Assembly: GCA_002786025.1 (NCBI GenBank)
Contig: NHNW01000092.1
Location: forward strand, 1 to 64,000
Length of the DNA: 64,000 bases
From: Zasmidium citrigriseum
Taxonomy: Eukaryota > Ascomycota > Dothideomycetes > Mycosphaerellales > Mycosphaerellaceae
Direction of reading: 5' to 3'
The notes under the pieces were generated by a model that saw nothing but the letters and a program-made list of their open reading frames with translations, was not told the DNA's origin and made no database searches. The position numbers and the translations under genes were made by a program. Below, piece by piece: positions 23,097 through 34,687 of the stretch; the stretch's first letter is position 1, and each line of letters begins with the position of its first letter.

Positions 23097-23753
23097 TCAG
23101 TCCATAAGCCACTGCTTTCCCTTTCCCAAGAACGTCGCCAGCTCGTCCAGGCGATCGAATCCCAAAACATTCCTGTCAAAAGTCTTCCCACCGTGATGAG
23201 CCAGCCAATCCAAGTTCCGGTCTGAGAATCTGCGCTCGAGAATAGTGACCTCATCTACCAGCTCAGGAGGTGTTGCAGGAACAATGCGATCACGGCGATA
23301 GACTCCCTCTCGCGAAGTAATACGCCAGCCTTCGGTCGAGTACTCTAGCCTCGTCACCATGACCACATCGACGACACAGTCGTATCGCTGGCCTTGCATC
23401 TCGAAAGATGCATTCACCGTGCCGAGAGATTTGGTCAAGGCTTTGCCGTTGTTGATGTCGATGACGGCTGGGGATACTGTGTGGAAGGAGTCGAAGAATT
23501 TACCCGGCGTGTTCTTGGTGAGTTCGATGAAGCCGTCGATGTCGCCGTGATAGCTGCCGACGATTAGCGAGATGTCTCTGACAAAGTGAGGAACGTCGAA
23601 CAGTGATGTGTGAATCTCAGTCTTCTTTGGGTCGGGATGGTACGTTCTGCGCCAGTCTTCCCATTCTCCGTGATCCCTATGAAATCTCTCTCGGATGATG
23701 ATCGATCGTATCTCGGATTCGTCCAGGAATTGCTGCAGTCGGACGTCCGCCAT
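23097..23753 (-). CDS. SnoaL-like / NTF2-fold protein
   Basis: A single exon of 218 aa. The start is the first Met (MADVRLQQFLDESEIRSIII). The opening helix, then RERFHRDHGEWEDWRRTYHP, is the usual beginning of SnoaL-like_4 proteins, a cone-shaped alpha+beta fold that includes isomerases, dehydratases and ring hydroxylase partners. Later strands (SFEMQGQRYDCVVDVVMVTR, GWRITSREGVYRRD) fit the curved sheet. It has no signal peptide. It is close to the 3' end of the CMD-like gene (80 bases between stops) and may act on a product of ring cleavage; the exact reaction is unknown. Confidence 0.8.
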   Translation of the reverse strand: MADVRLQQFLDESEIRSIIIRERFHRDHGEWEDWRRTYHPDPKKTEIHTSLFDVPHFVRDISLIVGSYHGDIDGFIELTKNTPGKFFDSFHTVSPAVIDINNGKALTKSLGTVNASFEMQGQRYDCVVDVVMVTRLEYSTEGWRITSREGVYRRDRIVPATPPELVDEVTILERRFSDRNLDWLAHHGGKTFDRNVLGFDRLDELATFLGKGKQWLMD

Positions 23754-24009
23754 GTTCGCTCTTTGAGCTAGCAGAGTCTGTGGAAGTCTTGACTTCGTTG
23801 TATGAACAGAGCTTAATGGTCAGGCTGTGAATATATATGGTGCCACAAGCGGCCCGAGAGAGCGTGAAGATGCCGATCGGCTCGCAATCGGCTGGCTTGC
23901 AGTACATCTTCTTGTGACGTCTTCCCCGGGTCCGCAACGGCTTTGAAACCCGAAAGAGAGGAGGAGATGTGAGTAGACATCATGGAAGCAATGTTGTCTA
24001 TCTGTTCAA

Positions 24010-25122
24010 TTACAATTTTACCACCACCTTGGCAGCACTCACTCCCTCCCGCAAGAAATCCAGGCCCTTCTGAATGCTTTCCAGCCCTTCGCCCACAATC
24101 ATTGCATCAGGCTTGCATTTGAACGAACCATCTTTCAGCGCCTGCGCCATCCACTGATGGCCCTGACCATACGTCTTGCTTTGTACCAAATTTAAGATGT
24201 TTACTGCACCAGTCAGCAATGTTCGAGTCACCATCGATTGAACTTACTTCGCTGAGTTTCGACCCCGTCAATCTCCGCTGGCTGCAGAACAGCCACGATC
24301 TTCTTCGTGCCCTCGACTTGCTTCAGGATCCTCGCACAGGCTGGTATCGTCTTGCCGCTGTCTGCGACGCAGTCAAGCGCACCCATGAGAGGCTTTCCCT
24401 CCAGCGCTTGTACGATCTCGCTTTCAACATTCTCACTGCCATAATCGAACACCGCTGTGGCTCCCAGGGACTTGCAGAGATCATGGTTGCGAGGACTGGC
24501 AGTCGCATATACTTTATATCCTGCAGCGCAGGCCATCTGAATAGCAGCGCAGCCAACGCTCGAGCTCCCTCCCCATATCAAGACGGCACCACCGGTGGAC
24601 TTTGTTGTCGTCAATCCAGGAATGGGAAGACCAAGCTGTACGAACAGCCCGGCCATGGCTGTATCACAAGCAAGCGGCAGTACCACAGCCTTGTCCAGCT
24701 CAATCTCATCCGGAACAGGCGTTGGAACCCAGTCAGGAACAACGACGAAGTTTTGGAACGCTGCCTTTGCAGGTTTTCCAATTGCTGCTCCGAAGGTGTG
24801 AGCAATCAGACGATCGCCAACTTTCCAATTCGTCACTCCTGGACCAACTTCAACCACTGTGCCAGCCACATCGCTGCCGAGGATTGTGGGATATTTGATC
24901 TCGTTGCCTCCAACTGGTGGATTGTAGTCTTGGATCTTGTACTCCTGTTTATACGATCAGCAGGGTCGGCAGAACGACTATTGGTCGTCGTACCAAGGGG
25001 TTGATCGCCACAGCAGCTGCCTTCACAACAATTTCATTGGCCTCAGGTGGAGTGTATGGAGCTTCGGCGACCTCAAAATGTTGTTTGGGAGCCTGAATCC
25101 ACGCAGCAGCGTTTGAAGGCAT
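24010..25122 (-). CDS. ToxD/LovC-like zinc-type MDR oxidoreductase
   Basis: Three exons, complement(join(24010..24203, 24248..24944, 24994..25122)), give 339 aa. Motifs seen are NEIVVKAAAVAINPL and YPTILGSDVAGTVVEVGPGV (GroES-like half), GGAVLIWGGSSSVGCAAIQM (NADPH loop) and VFDYGSENV (ribose/phosphate pocket). This arrangement matches the fungal ToxD/enoyl-reductase-like branch of the MDR superfamily, which acts on enones or polyketide enoyls without catalytic zinc. It is probably cytosolic. Within this neighbourhood it could reduce an unsaturated cleavage product such as maleylacetate-like acids, but a link to a biosynthetic pathway is equally possible. Confidence 0.85.
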
Positions 25123-25728
25123 GTTGATGACGGAGATGCTTGGGAACTGGCGAGAGTGTATGCCCGGGGGTCTGGCTGTGATGTATCTGCTAATTGGCGG
25201 GACTTGGTAGCTCGTCCTTTCTCAACTTATATGCAGTCGATGTCTTCTCCGATGAGTCGACTATCTCCGCTCCTTAAAATTCGAAGACACGAAGCGGCTG
25301 AAGTGAAAACAATCGCAAGGATGGCGTTCTGCAAAGACATCATGTTTCTTGTGCTCGCTTGCACCCAAAAGCGCTCGATGGAGGTATCTCGTACAGCCGT
25401 GCCCTCAGTCTACTAGCAAAGTTTGTCAGTGATGAATGATCTCAGCAATGTAGTCGATGGAGTTTGGCGTGATATCTTTCTCGCAATGGATGCCACGACC
25501 GGAGCAATGAGGATTCCATGGACGGAGGTTGCTCTCCTATCTCCGAATCCTTCTCTGCGTAACCGAGGCTAACACTGATGTTCTTGACATAAACACTAAG
25601 CAGACGGAAAAGGTATCAGACCGATGTTGCTAAGCTCTTACATTGCGAATATGAAAGATCACGAATCACTCCCTGCTTGACGGCAGCGAGCAGCAACCTG
25701 TACGACGCCCGCATCTTCCTCCTGCTAA
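25123..25728. other. Intergenic, carboxylesterase 3' / oxidoreductase 5'
   Basis: 600 bases hold the upstream region of the ToxD-like gene and the 3' flank of the carboxylesterase. No coding segment or repeat is recognised. Confidence 0.5.
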
Positions 25729-27526
25729 TCAGCCCAGACGCCCTTCATGTGGCTTGGACTCTCCGTAGTACGCCTGCAGAGCATTGCTCTTCCAGATATC
25801 GATTTGTCTCTGTCGATAAGTGTCTTCCTCGCAATGGACATCAAGACTTGAGTCCGACGCATTGAAGACATAGTTCTTTGCACTCGTACTATACTCTGGC
25901 CAATGCGGCGTTTCAGCAACTACTAATGTCAGATAATCAAACCATGATAAAGGCAGCTAACTCACGTATTAGACTATTCGGATCCAATGAATAGGCGAAG
26001 CTGATGAACTTGCTAGCCATAACTCTGCTCAAGTACTCATGCGAGGGCACGGGCTTAACGGGCGGGTAGAAATCGATTGGCGTAGTGAAGTTCGCCGGGA
26101 GCCTGATATCATAGGCCAAGTCGGCACCATGAATCGAGAAGCCTGGTCCCAGATTGTTCCAATACTGGATGGGAATGCTCGTTGGATCAGCTGCAAAGCG
26201 ATAGCTATATGTCGGAAGGCCCAGTGCAGACCACTTCTCAGCAACGATCCGACGACCAACATCTGCGAAGTAGTCTCCTAAGATTGCAGCCGTCCGACGA
26301 TACTGCGATGTGCAGGAGAGGTTGGCGGCTCGCATTGCTTCGCAAAAGGGGTAGTCTGGTGGCAACGAGTAGGGAGGAGCTAGGTCTCCTTGAGGATACG
26401 CTTCCAGTAAGGCATCGATCGTGCTGTTGTCGAGCGCTGGGAAGAAGCTGACCAGCAAGCTGCGAAGGCCAGCCTCATCGTTTGGAGCACCGCCGAGGAT
26501 GTTGACGGCGAAGAGACCTTCGTCCGCATTCGCCCCAATCATGGCCGGCACTCGGTGCACATTGCCATGCTCAAGCTCGAGGAATGGCTCTCTTCTGAAG
26601 AAGTCACCGTCGATCACCGGTCCAAGATTGGGAACCGTGGTTTCGAATGGGTAGAGAGCTTCGATGGGAGCTTTTCGGAGACATTCCAGTGAGTTGGTGC
26701 CTTTTGAGCAATTTGCGTGGTTGACGATCTGGTCGAACTCCGTGTTCAGCTTGTAAGAGAACTTTGGATTGCACGTTCCCACAATGCTGCCGCTGGACAT
26801 GACTGCTGCTCGGAACAAGCCCACACTGCCTTTCCCACCGTAAGAGACCAAATGTGAGCCAACACTGCATCCACCAGCACTCTCGCCCCAGATTGTAACT
26901 TTAGAGGAATCGCCGCCGAAAGCCTCAATGTTCTCCTGAATCCATTGAAGCGCCAAACGTTGGTCTTTGAGACCGAGATTGGAAATGCCGGCCTCGAGCG
27001 ACACATTGCCGACCGGAAAGCCAAAGAACCCTAGTCGATAGTTGAGGCTTACTGCCATGATGGGTTGCCGATTCTCCACGCTCGTTTGGACAATGTACGA
27101 CAAGTTCCACATGGGGTCGGCGTTGGAGCCTTGCGTGAAGCCGCCGCCGTAGATCCAGACCAGCACCGGAAGATCGCCGTGGACGTTGCTCGGACGCACG
27201 ATGTTGAGATTCAAACAGTCCTCGCCTTGGGTCAAGTCCAAAAGCTGGTTTGATCCCGAGCCATAGCACGTAGTGCCATATTCGACTGCGTCAAAGGTTT
27301 CTCGCCAATTGTGAGAGATTGGCCGTGGGTTGTCCAGTCGAGGAGCTTCGGCAAATGGTATACCTAGAAAGGCATCTTGTTTGAACTTTTCGAGATGTCG
27401 CCCGCGGATGGTTCCATTTCTGGTTTCAGCTATCGGTGTACGGTCACTCGAGGATGGGCCATAGCTCTCCGCCTGGCCAAAGTGAAGAAGCGGCAGAAGC
27501 GAGACGGTCCACTGCATTGCGTGCAT
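25729..27526 (-). CDS. Secreted carboxylesterase, type B (second copy)
   Basis: Two exons, complement(join(25729..25919, 25966..27526)), give 583 aa. The second exon supplies the family C-terminus (PHWPEYS..., then a Trp/Tyr-rich tail), so reading to the first stop in exon 1 (529 aa) would miss it. A signal peptide is present (MHAMQWTVSLLPLLHFGQA). Motifs are oxyanion YGGGF at 126-130, GESAGG with Ser216, the acidic residue in GANADEG and His in SIHGADLAYD. Several N-glycosylation sites fit secretion. It is distinct from the first carboxylesterase at 6979. Its position beside the transporter and ring-cleavage genes suggests extracellular release of a phenolic from an ester; that is inferred. 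Confidence 0.9.
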
Positions 27527-27846
27527 GCTGAAGTTGAAATGGAAGAAAGGTATTTAACAACATCATGAGCTGAAAGTCTACAGATTCTCGAGTTTCACAA
27601 GCACGTCACCAAGGAACTGCGGATGTGAGGGCAGCTGCGGCTGAGTCGGTAGAATACGAGCAATGCACCTTGCTAAGAATGTTCGACACTAATCCTCGCA
27701 TATTGTCTCGATTTGGATGGCCTCGAAACTTGAAAGCTCTGGGTGAGAAGACGAGGAGACGCCCATGAGTCTTTTCAATACCATTGGGTCCCAATATTAA
27801 CTTGTCTCAATCGAAACGTAGGTCGCTGTTCCTGGACCGTCTCCGA
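27527..27846. other. Intergenic, MFS 3' / esterase 5'
   Basis: Upstream region of the carboxylesterase (a TATA-like ggtatttaac near 27550) and 3' flank of the MFS gene. Nothing else was recognised. Confidence 0.45.
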
Positions 27847-29545
27847 TCACATCTTCGTCGATGCATGTTCGAAGGACTGGGGAATTTCAGAGTCTCCTTC
27901 GTCCGCGCTCGGCTCAGCGTCATGTTCTGGTGTAGCACGCCGGTCTGCATCGATTTCGACATCCTCCAGCATCGCCTCACCTCTCTTCGCAGCCGCGATC
28001 CGCATCCTCCGAATCTTTCTCGTTTGCTGCTCGGTCACTCTCGTAGCCCACCAAGTCCAGCAGGTTACAACAATGCAAGCTCCCACAAAAGCCATGGCAA
28101 TTGCAAAGGAAGTCGTATAGTGCGGTCCATACTTTGACTGAAAGATTTGAGGTCCAGCCGCATATCCTATCTGTCCGTACGAGTTGGAGAAGGCGATGGC
28201 AAACGCCGATCCAGTCGCTTTGTTTGTCGTCTGCACTCGCCAAGGCCACATCATTGGGAACCAACTGTTTGAGATAGCGACTGAGATGATCGTCGCCGCG
28301 TACACGCCACCGGTGTTGGGGTAGGTGTACAGCACAGCGTAGCAGGCGAGAATGGCCACCAGGAATGTTAGGGGAATCGTTGGAGCCGGGACCACAGCAA
28401 AGTCGCTAACATAGCTCGCGACAGCTATGATCAGGATCGCAAGAACGGCGGGTGGAATGAGGAGCAGCTGCGTCTTTGCAATCGTGCTGGCCATAGCATT
28501 AGCACCAACCCAAGTTGAAGAAACACTTCGTACTTACGTAAAGCCCAAGTCGGCGATGATCGTTGGCTGCCAGAACGACAACCCGGACGTGCCCACTGTC
28601 ATCGTGGTCCAGACCAGAGTGAACAGCCACATGCGCTTGTCCTTGCAAGCTTCCACAATCTCTTGCCACTTGAAGTCGGCTTCGGACGCTCTTGGGGCAT
28701 TGGCCGGTAGCCTCGCTTGGATGAACGACTTCTCCGTTTCATTGAGCCACTTGGCTTGTTCGGGAAAGTCTGGTAGGACAAACCAAACGATAGTTCCAAA
28801 GGCGATTGTGATGATGCCTTCGACGAGGAAGAGCCATTGCCATTCAGACAGACCACACCGGCCAGAGATTGTATCGAAGCCAAAGGCGAGGATCCCGCCA
28901 ATGACGTTGGAGAAGTTTCCCAGTAGGTAGAAGTACCACAGTCGCAAAGTCATCTCATCGGCTCGATACCAGTATGTCAGCTGCAAGATGACTCCAGGGA
29001 ACATACCCGCCTCAGCCTACTCTGCTGTCAGCCATATGCTCAAGATGGAGACGAGTAGCACTTACAAGAAGGAGAAAGAATCTCGCCGCATACAGACCGC
29101 CTTTCGTGGAAACGGCTGCATGGCAGGCCAGTACGATCCCCCAAGACACCATTATCCTTGCTTGCCATCGTGAAGGCAGCAGTCTTTTGAGAAGCAAGTT
29201 AGATGGCAGTTCGAACACAATAAAAGGAATGAAGTAGATGGTGCTGACGAAGTTGTAGTCATCTGCAGACATGCCAAGTTGTGTGAGGATGTTCCGATCT
29301 GTTCCCTTGTTCATGATCCGGGCGTTAGCGGCATTGTTGGCATCGATGTTCTTGACCATGAGAATCAAAGCCAGGAGAGGCATGAGACGGAGGTCGACTT
29401 TTCGTAATAGCTTTTTCTCTTCCTCTTCTGTCAGCAAGGCTCTTGCTTTCATCCGCTCTGCATCGAAGCCGTGGATGTCGTGATTGGAACCATCATCTGC
29501 AATCTCGACAGCCTGTCCGCGGGGCACGATATGAAGGTCTGCCAT
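27847..29545 (-). CDS. MFS transporter, Dal5/anion:cation symporter type
   Basis: Three exons, complement(join(27847..28486, 28538..29016, 29066..29545)), give 532 aa with about 12 hydrophobic segments and cytosolic charged ends. The first loop (NIDANNAANARIMNKG, then LGMSADDYNFVSTIYFIPFI and ELPSNLLLKR) is the hallmark of the Dal5 allantoate/vitamin/organic-anion subfamily. The central loop is long and charged, as usual. It is expected in the plasma membrane, importing an organic anion with protons. In this location a carboxylated aromatic or its cleavage product is a reasonable candidate substrate, not shown by sequence. Confidence 0.9.
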
Positions 29546-29894
29546 GAGAGAAATAGGGACCTGTCCTGGGAGGCTCAGAGCATCAGCCGAAAGATGTTCA
29601 AGTTGAGTGCAAGCCCAGAGCGAGACTTCGTCGCATCCACGCGAGCTTATGATGATCTTGTCTAATCTTATCAGATCAGCTCAAGTGAATGTTACATGGC
29701 AGAAGCAGGATGAGAATACTTGGCAACGATTGGACAGAGCAGTGACTGCTGATTTTTGAGTTCGAAACGTACCTTGCGAATGCGAGGTACATGTGGCATT
29801 TCTCCACCTTGATGGAATTCTGACAGTCTTCTGTGCAGGACGAGCATTGGTGATGGATGTATTGCACCAACGACGCATCATTCCTTCTGAAGCG
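29546..29894. other. Divergent promoter, MFS / methyltransferase
   Basis: 350 bases between divergent starts. An in-frame extension of the methyltransferase to 29793 is possible but has no family similarity. Nothing else was recognised. Confidence 0.45.
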
Positions 29895-30776
29895 ATGGCA
29901 TCAGACAGCGACCATAGCGCTGCTTCAAGGCAGCATTTCGAAACGGGAGCCGCCGGGTATGAGAGAGCGAGCGGCGGATCCACGAGTAGCATAGCAATGC
30001 ACTTCGCTACACTCGCTGGAGACATCAAGGAGGAGTCCCATATTCTTGATCTTGCAGCCGGACCAGGTGTTGTGTTGGACGCCCTGTTCGACTGTCAAAT
30101 TACCAAGCACGCGGCAAGGCTGGCGAGGTACACCATTGCTGAGCCAGCGGTATCGATGCTGGATATCGTCCGATTCAAAGCTTCTTCAAAATGGCCCATC
30201 GAGCAAGACCGTATCTCAATACACAATCTCTCTGCGGACGATCTGGCAGATACTGTTCTCTTCTCGAACAGTACATTCACGCATGTCTTATGCAATTTCG
30301 GCTTCATGTTCTTCCCAGATCCAGAGGGCGCAGCGAGGAACATCCACCGACTGTTGAAGCCTGGTGGCAGAGCTTTGATATCCACATTTACGCATGTTGG
30401 ATACTGGCCGGCTGTTGAGAGAGCCGTCTTGGTGATCAAACCCGATGGACCAGCTTTCCAGCCGCCGTTCCCAATAGCCTGGACGGACGAAGGTCACTTG
30501 AGCACGATAATGCGAGCTGGGGGGTTCGGAAACGTACAATCTTCAGTCGTAGAGTGCAAAATGCGTCTTCCGTCCCTCGAAGAGCTCGCAACAAACACTG
30601 CTCGACGATTTGAAGGACTCTTTCGGGACCAAGGCTGGACAGAGGCGGATCTGCACATGTTTCGGTCGAAGGTGATGGAGAAATTGGCCGAAGACCGGGA
30701 TAATGTTGTACTGACAGAAGATGGCGTCCAGGTCAAGATGGTGGCCAGCATTGCGTTATGCGAAAAAATTACTTGA
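29895..30776 (+). CDS. Class I SAM-dependent methyltransferase
   Basis: A single exon of 293 aa from MASDSDHSAASRQHF; the frame is open upstream to 29793, but the family begins here. SAM-binding motif I is HILDLAAGPGVVLDAL. The post-motif acidic residue lies in YTIAEPAVSMLDIV, and motif IV/post-IV is seen in THVLCNFGFMFFPDPE and HRLLKPGGRALISTF. This is a UbiE/small-molecule type fold. The acceptor is unknown: O-methylation of a phenolic or a secondary metabolite is plausible from the neighbours. It is divergently transcribed from the MFS transporter. Confidence 0.85.
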   Translation: MASDSDHSAASRQHFETGAAGYERASGGSTSSIAMHFATLAGDIKEESHILDLAAGPGVVLDALFDCQITKHAARLARYTIAEPAVSMLDIVRFKASSKWPIEQDRISIHNLSADDLADTVLFSNSTFTHVLCNFGFMFFPDPEGAARNIHRLLKPGGRALISTFTHVGYWPAVERAVLVIKPDGPAFQPPFPIAWTDEGHLSTIMRAGGFGNVQSSVVECKMRLPSLEELATNTARRFEGLFRDQGWTEADLHMFRSKVMEKLAEDRDNVVLTEDGVQVKMVASIALCEKIT

Positions 30777-30973
30777 CAAGAGAACTGATCAAAGAATTGT
30801 AGTATGGAAGCTGAGGCCTGCGGAGAGCCGGCGACCGGTGACCACACCTTTCACGAAGTGTACTAGTCGGCTTGATTCCGGTGCTGTTGAATGAGCCAAG
30901 GCTGGGACGGGTATTTAAGGATACGAAGCTGAAAATGGTCCAGAAAGCTCGATTTCAGGCTGACAGGGCATCT

Positions 30974-32157
30974 TCATAAGATACGATAGTGATGAAACAC
31001 CCCCGGCATGACAATGCTCCCGACCACAAGTAGGATCGAAGGCGGCCCGTGTCGAAAAGCTGGCGAGTTCGTCGAGCTCGTGGTGTATGCCGTTGTGGGT
31101 GTTGATGCAGTCATGGAAGTGATGGAACTGGGCAGGTCTGATGTCTCGCTCGCAGGAGTGGAATCTTCGGAAAATGAGTCCACAGATGTTGAGCTGGATG
31201 GTGAATCTGGCGAGGAGGCCGGCATGGGCGCTTCCGTTGGAGCAGGAGTGTCCACAGGAGCGTCAGGCTGCGTTGCTTGCGCCATTGGTACTCCACTTCC
31301 AGCCACCGTGGCCGCGAACTTGACGGCATCGACATCAAGCGTGCAGTACTCCGTGTAACTCGAAGCCGTCTCCGCTATGCTGCACCAATAGTCATCCGAT
31401 GAGCAAGCATAGTCATTGTTCCAACCCAAAGCACATCCGGCTGCCATGGAGTTCCACATGTCCGGCACATAGTACGAACGAGAGTAGCACCCGCATCCAT
31501 CACCGCCATCGGTACAATACTCTGCGAGAGATAGCCACAAGTCGCACACGTAGACTGCCTGGTTGGGCGCAAAGATCGAGGTGACGATTTGTGGCTCGGG
31601 CAAGCTATCATCTTGTCGCGGGAATCGTAGTGGCTGACCCGTGAGTGGAAGTTGATTCTCTTGGTACGGAGGCTGATTGGCCTTGAACGGTTGATCGTCT
31701 CCCTCTTCTCCAGCATACACGTTATTGGCCGTATCGAGAAGGAAGCTGTACTCCGGAATCGTAACGAAGAACGTGAAGACTTTTGCGAAGAAATTGGCTG
31801 CCGCCGGCTCTCCAAAATCTGCGCAAGAATCAGTAGTGCTCACAAGATTTTCAAGAATACATTCTTACTCCAGTACAGTTGATCCTGGTCTTCTGCCGCC
31901 CTACCGAGGTCGTACTCCGCCACGTCAGCTTCGGTGGGTTTGAATCTGGCTGGTGGCCTGGCCGGGAGCTCTGGATATTCTATATCGTGTCCTGTCCTTC
32001 TGCTGCCGCGACCTCCACTTCCTCGCCCTCCTGCTCCGCTTCCGCCTGGCTTCTCTGCCAGGACCGGAACGCTGCCATTTTGAAGAAAGGCCTGTGACGT
32101 TGATATGAGGCAAATAAAAAGGGCGGTGAAGCTCCAAAAAGCACTTCGTCTCTTCAT
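30974..32157 (-). CDS. Secreted Cys-rich protein with Ser/Thr tail, probably GPI-anchored
   Basis: Two exons, complement(join(30974..31818, 31869..32157)), give 377 aa. The Met chosen opens a signal peptide (MKRRSAFWSFTALFICLIST, then SQA). A Gly/Arg-rich stretch follows. The central region (about 185-260) has paired Cys (CDLWLSLAEYC, DGCGCYSR, CALGWNNDYACSSDDYWC, YTEYC). A long Ser/Thr/Pro linker then leads to a hydrophobic C-terminus (ILLVVGSIVMPGVF) that may be a GPI-attachment signal. It probably sits at the cell wall or membrane. No enzyme family was recognised. Confidence 0.75.
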
Positions 32158-32479
32158 GTTGGTGATGTAAGGTTGTAGGTGAGTTTCAAGAGGACAGAGA
32201 GTGCCGTCTCCATGTGTTGCGGGCCGTGTTGATACTCCCCGGTCGGCGGGTCGCACTCTTACGTTCAACGACAGAAGTCAGTCAGATTTGACTTCCACCA
32301 GTGCACGCAACCGGGATGAAGCCGAAGAGGCGCAGCTCCTTGATTGGAGCTTGTTGGCCCCCAATGTTTGGATGTCTCCACAAGGCTGAGTTCAGCCGCA
32401 CCCCAACGCTCCTTCCCATCATGGCTTCTCCTTTGGGACAGCGCTCATTCCCAGCCCCAAAGCAATTCCAAATTGAGAT
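32158..32479. other. Divergent intergenic region before HET gene 1
   Basis: Holds the upstream regions of the secreted protein gene and the first HET gene. No further feature was seen. Confidence 0.4.
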
Positions 32480-34687
32480 TTGAACCCAACAAGCCTCTTG
32501 AACCACATCACAACTCAAACAGAGACAATATGTGCATCGACTAGATATCACCTTGTCTCGCCACCAGATGAGATGCGCACAAAACTTGCCTATCGACCTC
32601 TGAACATCGACCAGCAAGAAATCCGAGTGCTCGAACTTTCTCCCGCGCAAACTGAACGAAAACCCCTGACAGGCAGACTACGACATGTTTCCTTAGCTAC
32701 AGCAGACTTCGATGCCATCTCATACGTCTGGGGCCAGCAGGACGTTGACCGGTCAGCCATACGACTCCGCTATAGAAGCACCCGCTTCCCGCTGAGCAGA
32801 CGCTTCAGGATCGAAATTGGCAGCAACCTATCCCGAGCTCTTCGATGCTTGCGAAGGACGGATCGCAAAGTTACACTATGGACTGACAGACTCTGCATCA
32901 ACCAGGACGATGATTCGCGGGAGAAGGGCCAGCAAGTGGCCATGATGAAGCAGATATACGCTCGAGCGAGAACGGTGCATGCCTGGCTTGGTCCCAGTTA
33001 TGGAGAACCCGAGACCATACCAGGCCTTCTTGTTACTGCAATTCGTATTTCGAAGCTCATATGGAGCCAATCACAGAGTATCACCGCCGGTCAGAAGCCT
33101 ACAACAGAGAATCAATGGCTCGAGGCGTGCTTCGCTCTCGCCAACCTGTCCTCCGTGAGTCCAGAGCCTACCAAGTGGGACAGCTGGGCAAGGGCATTAC
33201 AGATGCTTGTCAGATCGAATCCCTCCTTCTCGGGGAATCTCAAATCTTTCCAAGCACTGGCTGGCCTGCCTTACTTCTCGAGGATCTGGATCTTGCAAGA
33301 GACTGGACGGGCGAAATCTTTGACCTTCCATTATGGAGATGAGAAAGTGCCTCATCTACAGCTCCTACTTGCACTATGCTTGGCATACTCGCTGCGCTTT
33401 GACTCAGAGATCAGTCAAGCAAAGTCACTGGCTCATTTTGACGGTCGGTTTCTGGCATGTCTCACAGCACGAGCGACATGTTCACAGCAACGCTCAGTCC
33501 AAGACGTACTGCAAGCCGCTTACTTGAGTCCTCGACCTACTCATAAAGCTACGAACCCACGAGATCTAATCTATGCTCGACTGGGACTCGCCAGCGACGC
33601 AGCTTTTGACCGCGACGATATTCAGGTAGACTACACGGCAAAGATAGACAAAGTCTACACCTTCACATCTCGGCTGCTGCTTCGCAAAGGCTTCACGGAT
33701 CATCTTGTCGCCTTCAAGCCTTACGCTCACCAACGTTTGGCCGCAACCAGTCCGTTGGAGAAGATTACCAGCGATTCGAATCTTCCCACCTGGGCGTATG
33801 CCTGGCATGTTGATGGCTCAAATACATTCACCAGATACGACGCTGCGAAAGGCACAACACCGAGCGTCAACTTCAAGACTTCTTCCCTCGCAGAATTTGG
33901 AGAAGTGCTAGAGATGCAAGGCTGTCATATCGGCTCTGTGCAACACCGCGGTGAGCGTTTTTCCGATCTGGTGATGAAAGCTGGTATGGGAGCAGACGAG
34001 ATCGAGAAAGCAACTCTATCAACCGGAAATTCAACACTCTCAATTGATGACAGGCCAAACCTCCTTGCCAAAATACAAGCCGCCCATGCAAGGCTAAAAG
34101 TCGAAGTCTCGGATGCCCAGATAGAAATGCTCTTCAAAGAAGATGAGATTCAAATGGCACGTTTCTGGTATTGGTGGCTCTTATGGGTTGAAGAAGTGGT
34201 AAAATCAACGATGAACATGGCTTCGCGGCGTCATCAACAACGGGATCGCAGAGAAGAAGACAATTTGGCCGAGCTTCTCTTTCGCGAGGCATCTGCCCAG
34301 CTCGACACAACAATCGTTGCAGAAGCGTTTGGGACACTTGGGGATGTGACAACACTTGTGAATCTCCAACGTTGGCACAGCCTGCTACATGTCGACGATT
34401 CTCGAAAACGTGCGGTTGGCATCGAACTGATGGAGTCGTTCTTCCGTTCGGCTTGGGGAATGCGAGTGGCAGTGCTTGACACTGGTCATCTTTGTTACGT
34501 CCCCGAAGCAACAAATGAAAGAGACGAAGTGGTGGTACTCCATGGCGTAAAAGCTCCTTTGGTGCTTCGTGCGAAGAAAGACGAGAGTGGCATTCAGACG
34601 ATCGTCGGACCAACACATGTGCGGGGCATCATGGAGGGAGAGCTCATGAAGAGAGGTCTTCCGGAGGAGACGTATGTTCTTCTGTGA
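32480..34687 (+). CDS. HET-domain protein 1
   Basis: A single exon of 735 aa. A start at 32573 (MRTKLAYRPLNIDQQEIRVL, 704 aa) matches the usual beginning of the family better. The three HET blocks are present: FDAISYVWGQ; LWTDRLCINQDDDSREKGQQ followed by VAMMKQIYARA and VHAWLGPSYG; and YFSRIWILQETGRAKSL. The C-terminal half has the customary poorly conserved region with a late LCYVPEATNERDEVVVLHG-type segment. HET proteins govern heterokaryon incompatibility and programmed cell death on non-self contact in filamentous fungi. The frame is intact. Confidence 0.9.
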   Translation: MNPTSLLNHITTQTETICASTRYHLVSPPDEMRTKLAYRPLNIDQQEIRVLELSPAQTERKPLTGRLRHVSLATADFDAISYVWGQQDVDRSAIRLRYRSTRFPLSRRFRIEIGSNLSRALRCLRRTDRKVTLWTDRLCINQDDDSREKGQQVAMMKQIYARARTVHAWLGPSYGEPETIPGLLVTAIRISKLIWSQSQSITAGQKPTTENQWLEACFALANLSSVSPEPTKWDSWARALQMLVRSNPSFSGNLKSFQALAGLPYFSRIWILQETGRAKSLTFHYGDEKVPHLQLLLALCLAYSLRFDSEISQAKSLAHFDGRFLACLTARATCSQQRSVQDVLQAAYLSPRPTHKATNPRDLIYARLGLASDAAFDRDDIQVDYTAKIDKVYTFTSRLLLRKGFTDHLVAFKPYAHQRLAATSPLEKITSDSNLPTWAYAWHVDGSNTFTRYDAAKGTTPSVNFKTSSLAEFGEVLEMQGCHIGSVQHRGERFSDLVMKAGMGADEIEKATLSTGNSTLSIDDRPNLLAKIQAAHARLKVEVSDAQIEMLFKEDEIQMARFWYWWLLWVEEVVKSTMNMASRRHQQRDRREEDNLAELLFREASAQLDTTIVAEAFGTLGDVTTLVNLQRWHSLLHVDDSRKRAVGIELMESFFRSAWGMRVAVLDTGHLCYVPEATNERDEVVVLHGVKAPLVLRAKKDESGIQTIVGPTHVRGIMEGELMKRGLPEETYVLL

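Noticed and set aside
32480..32572. N-terminal 31 codons of HET gene 1 as certain coding sequence
   Set aside because: Similarity begins at the Met at 32573; the earlier ATG is kept only as the longest option.
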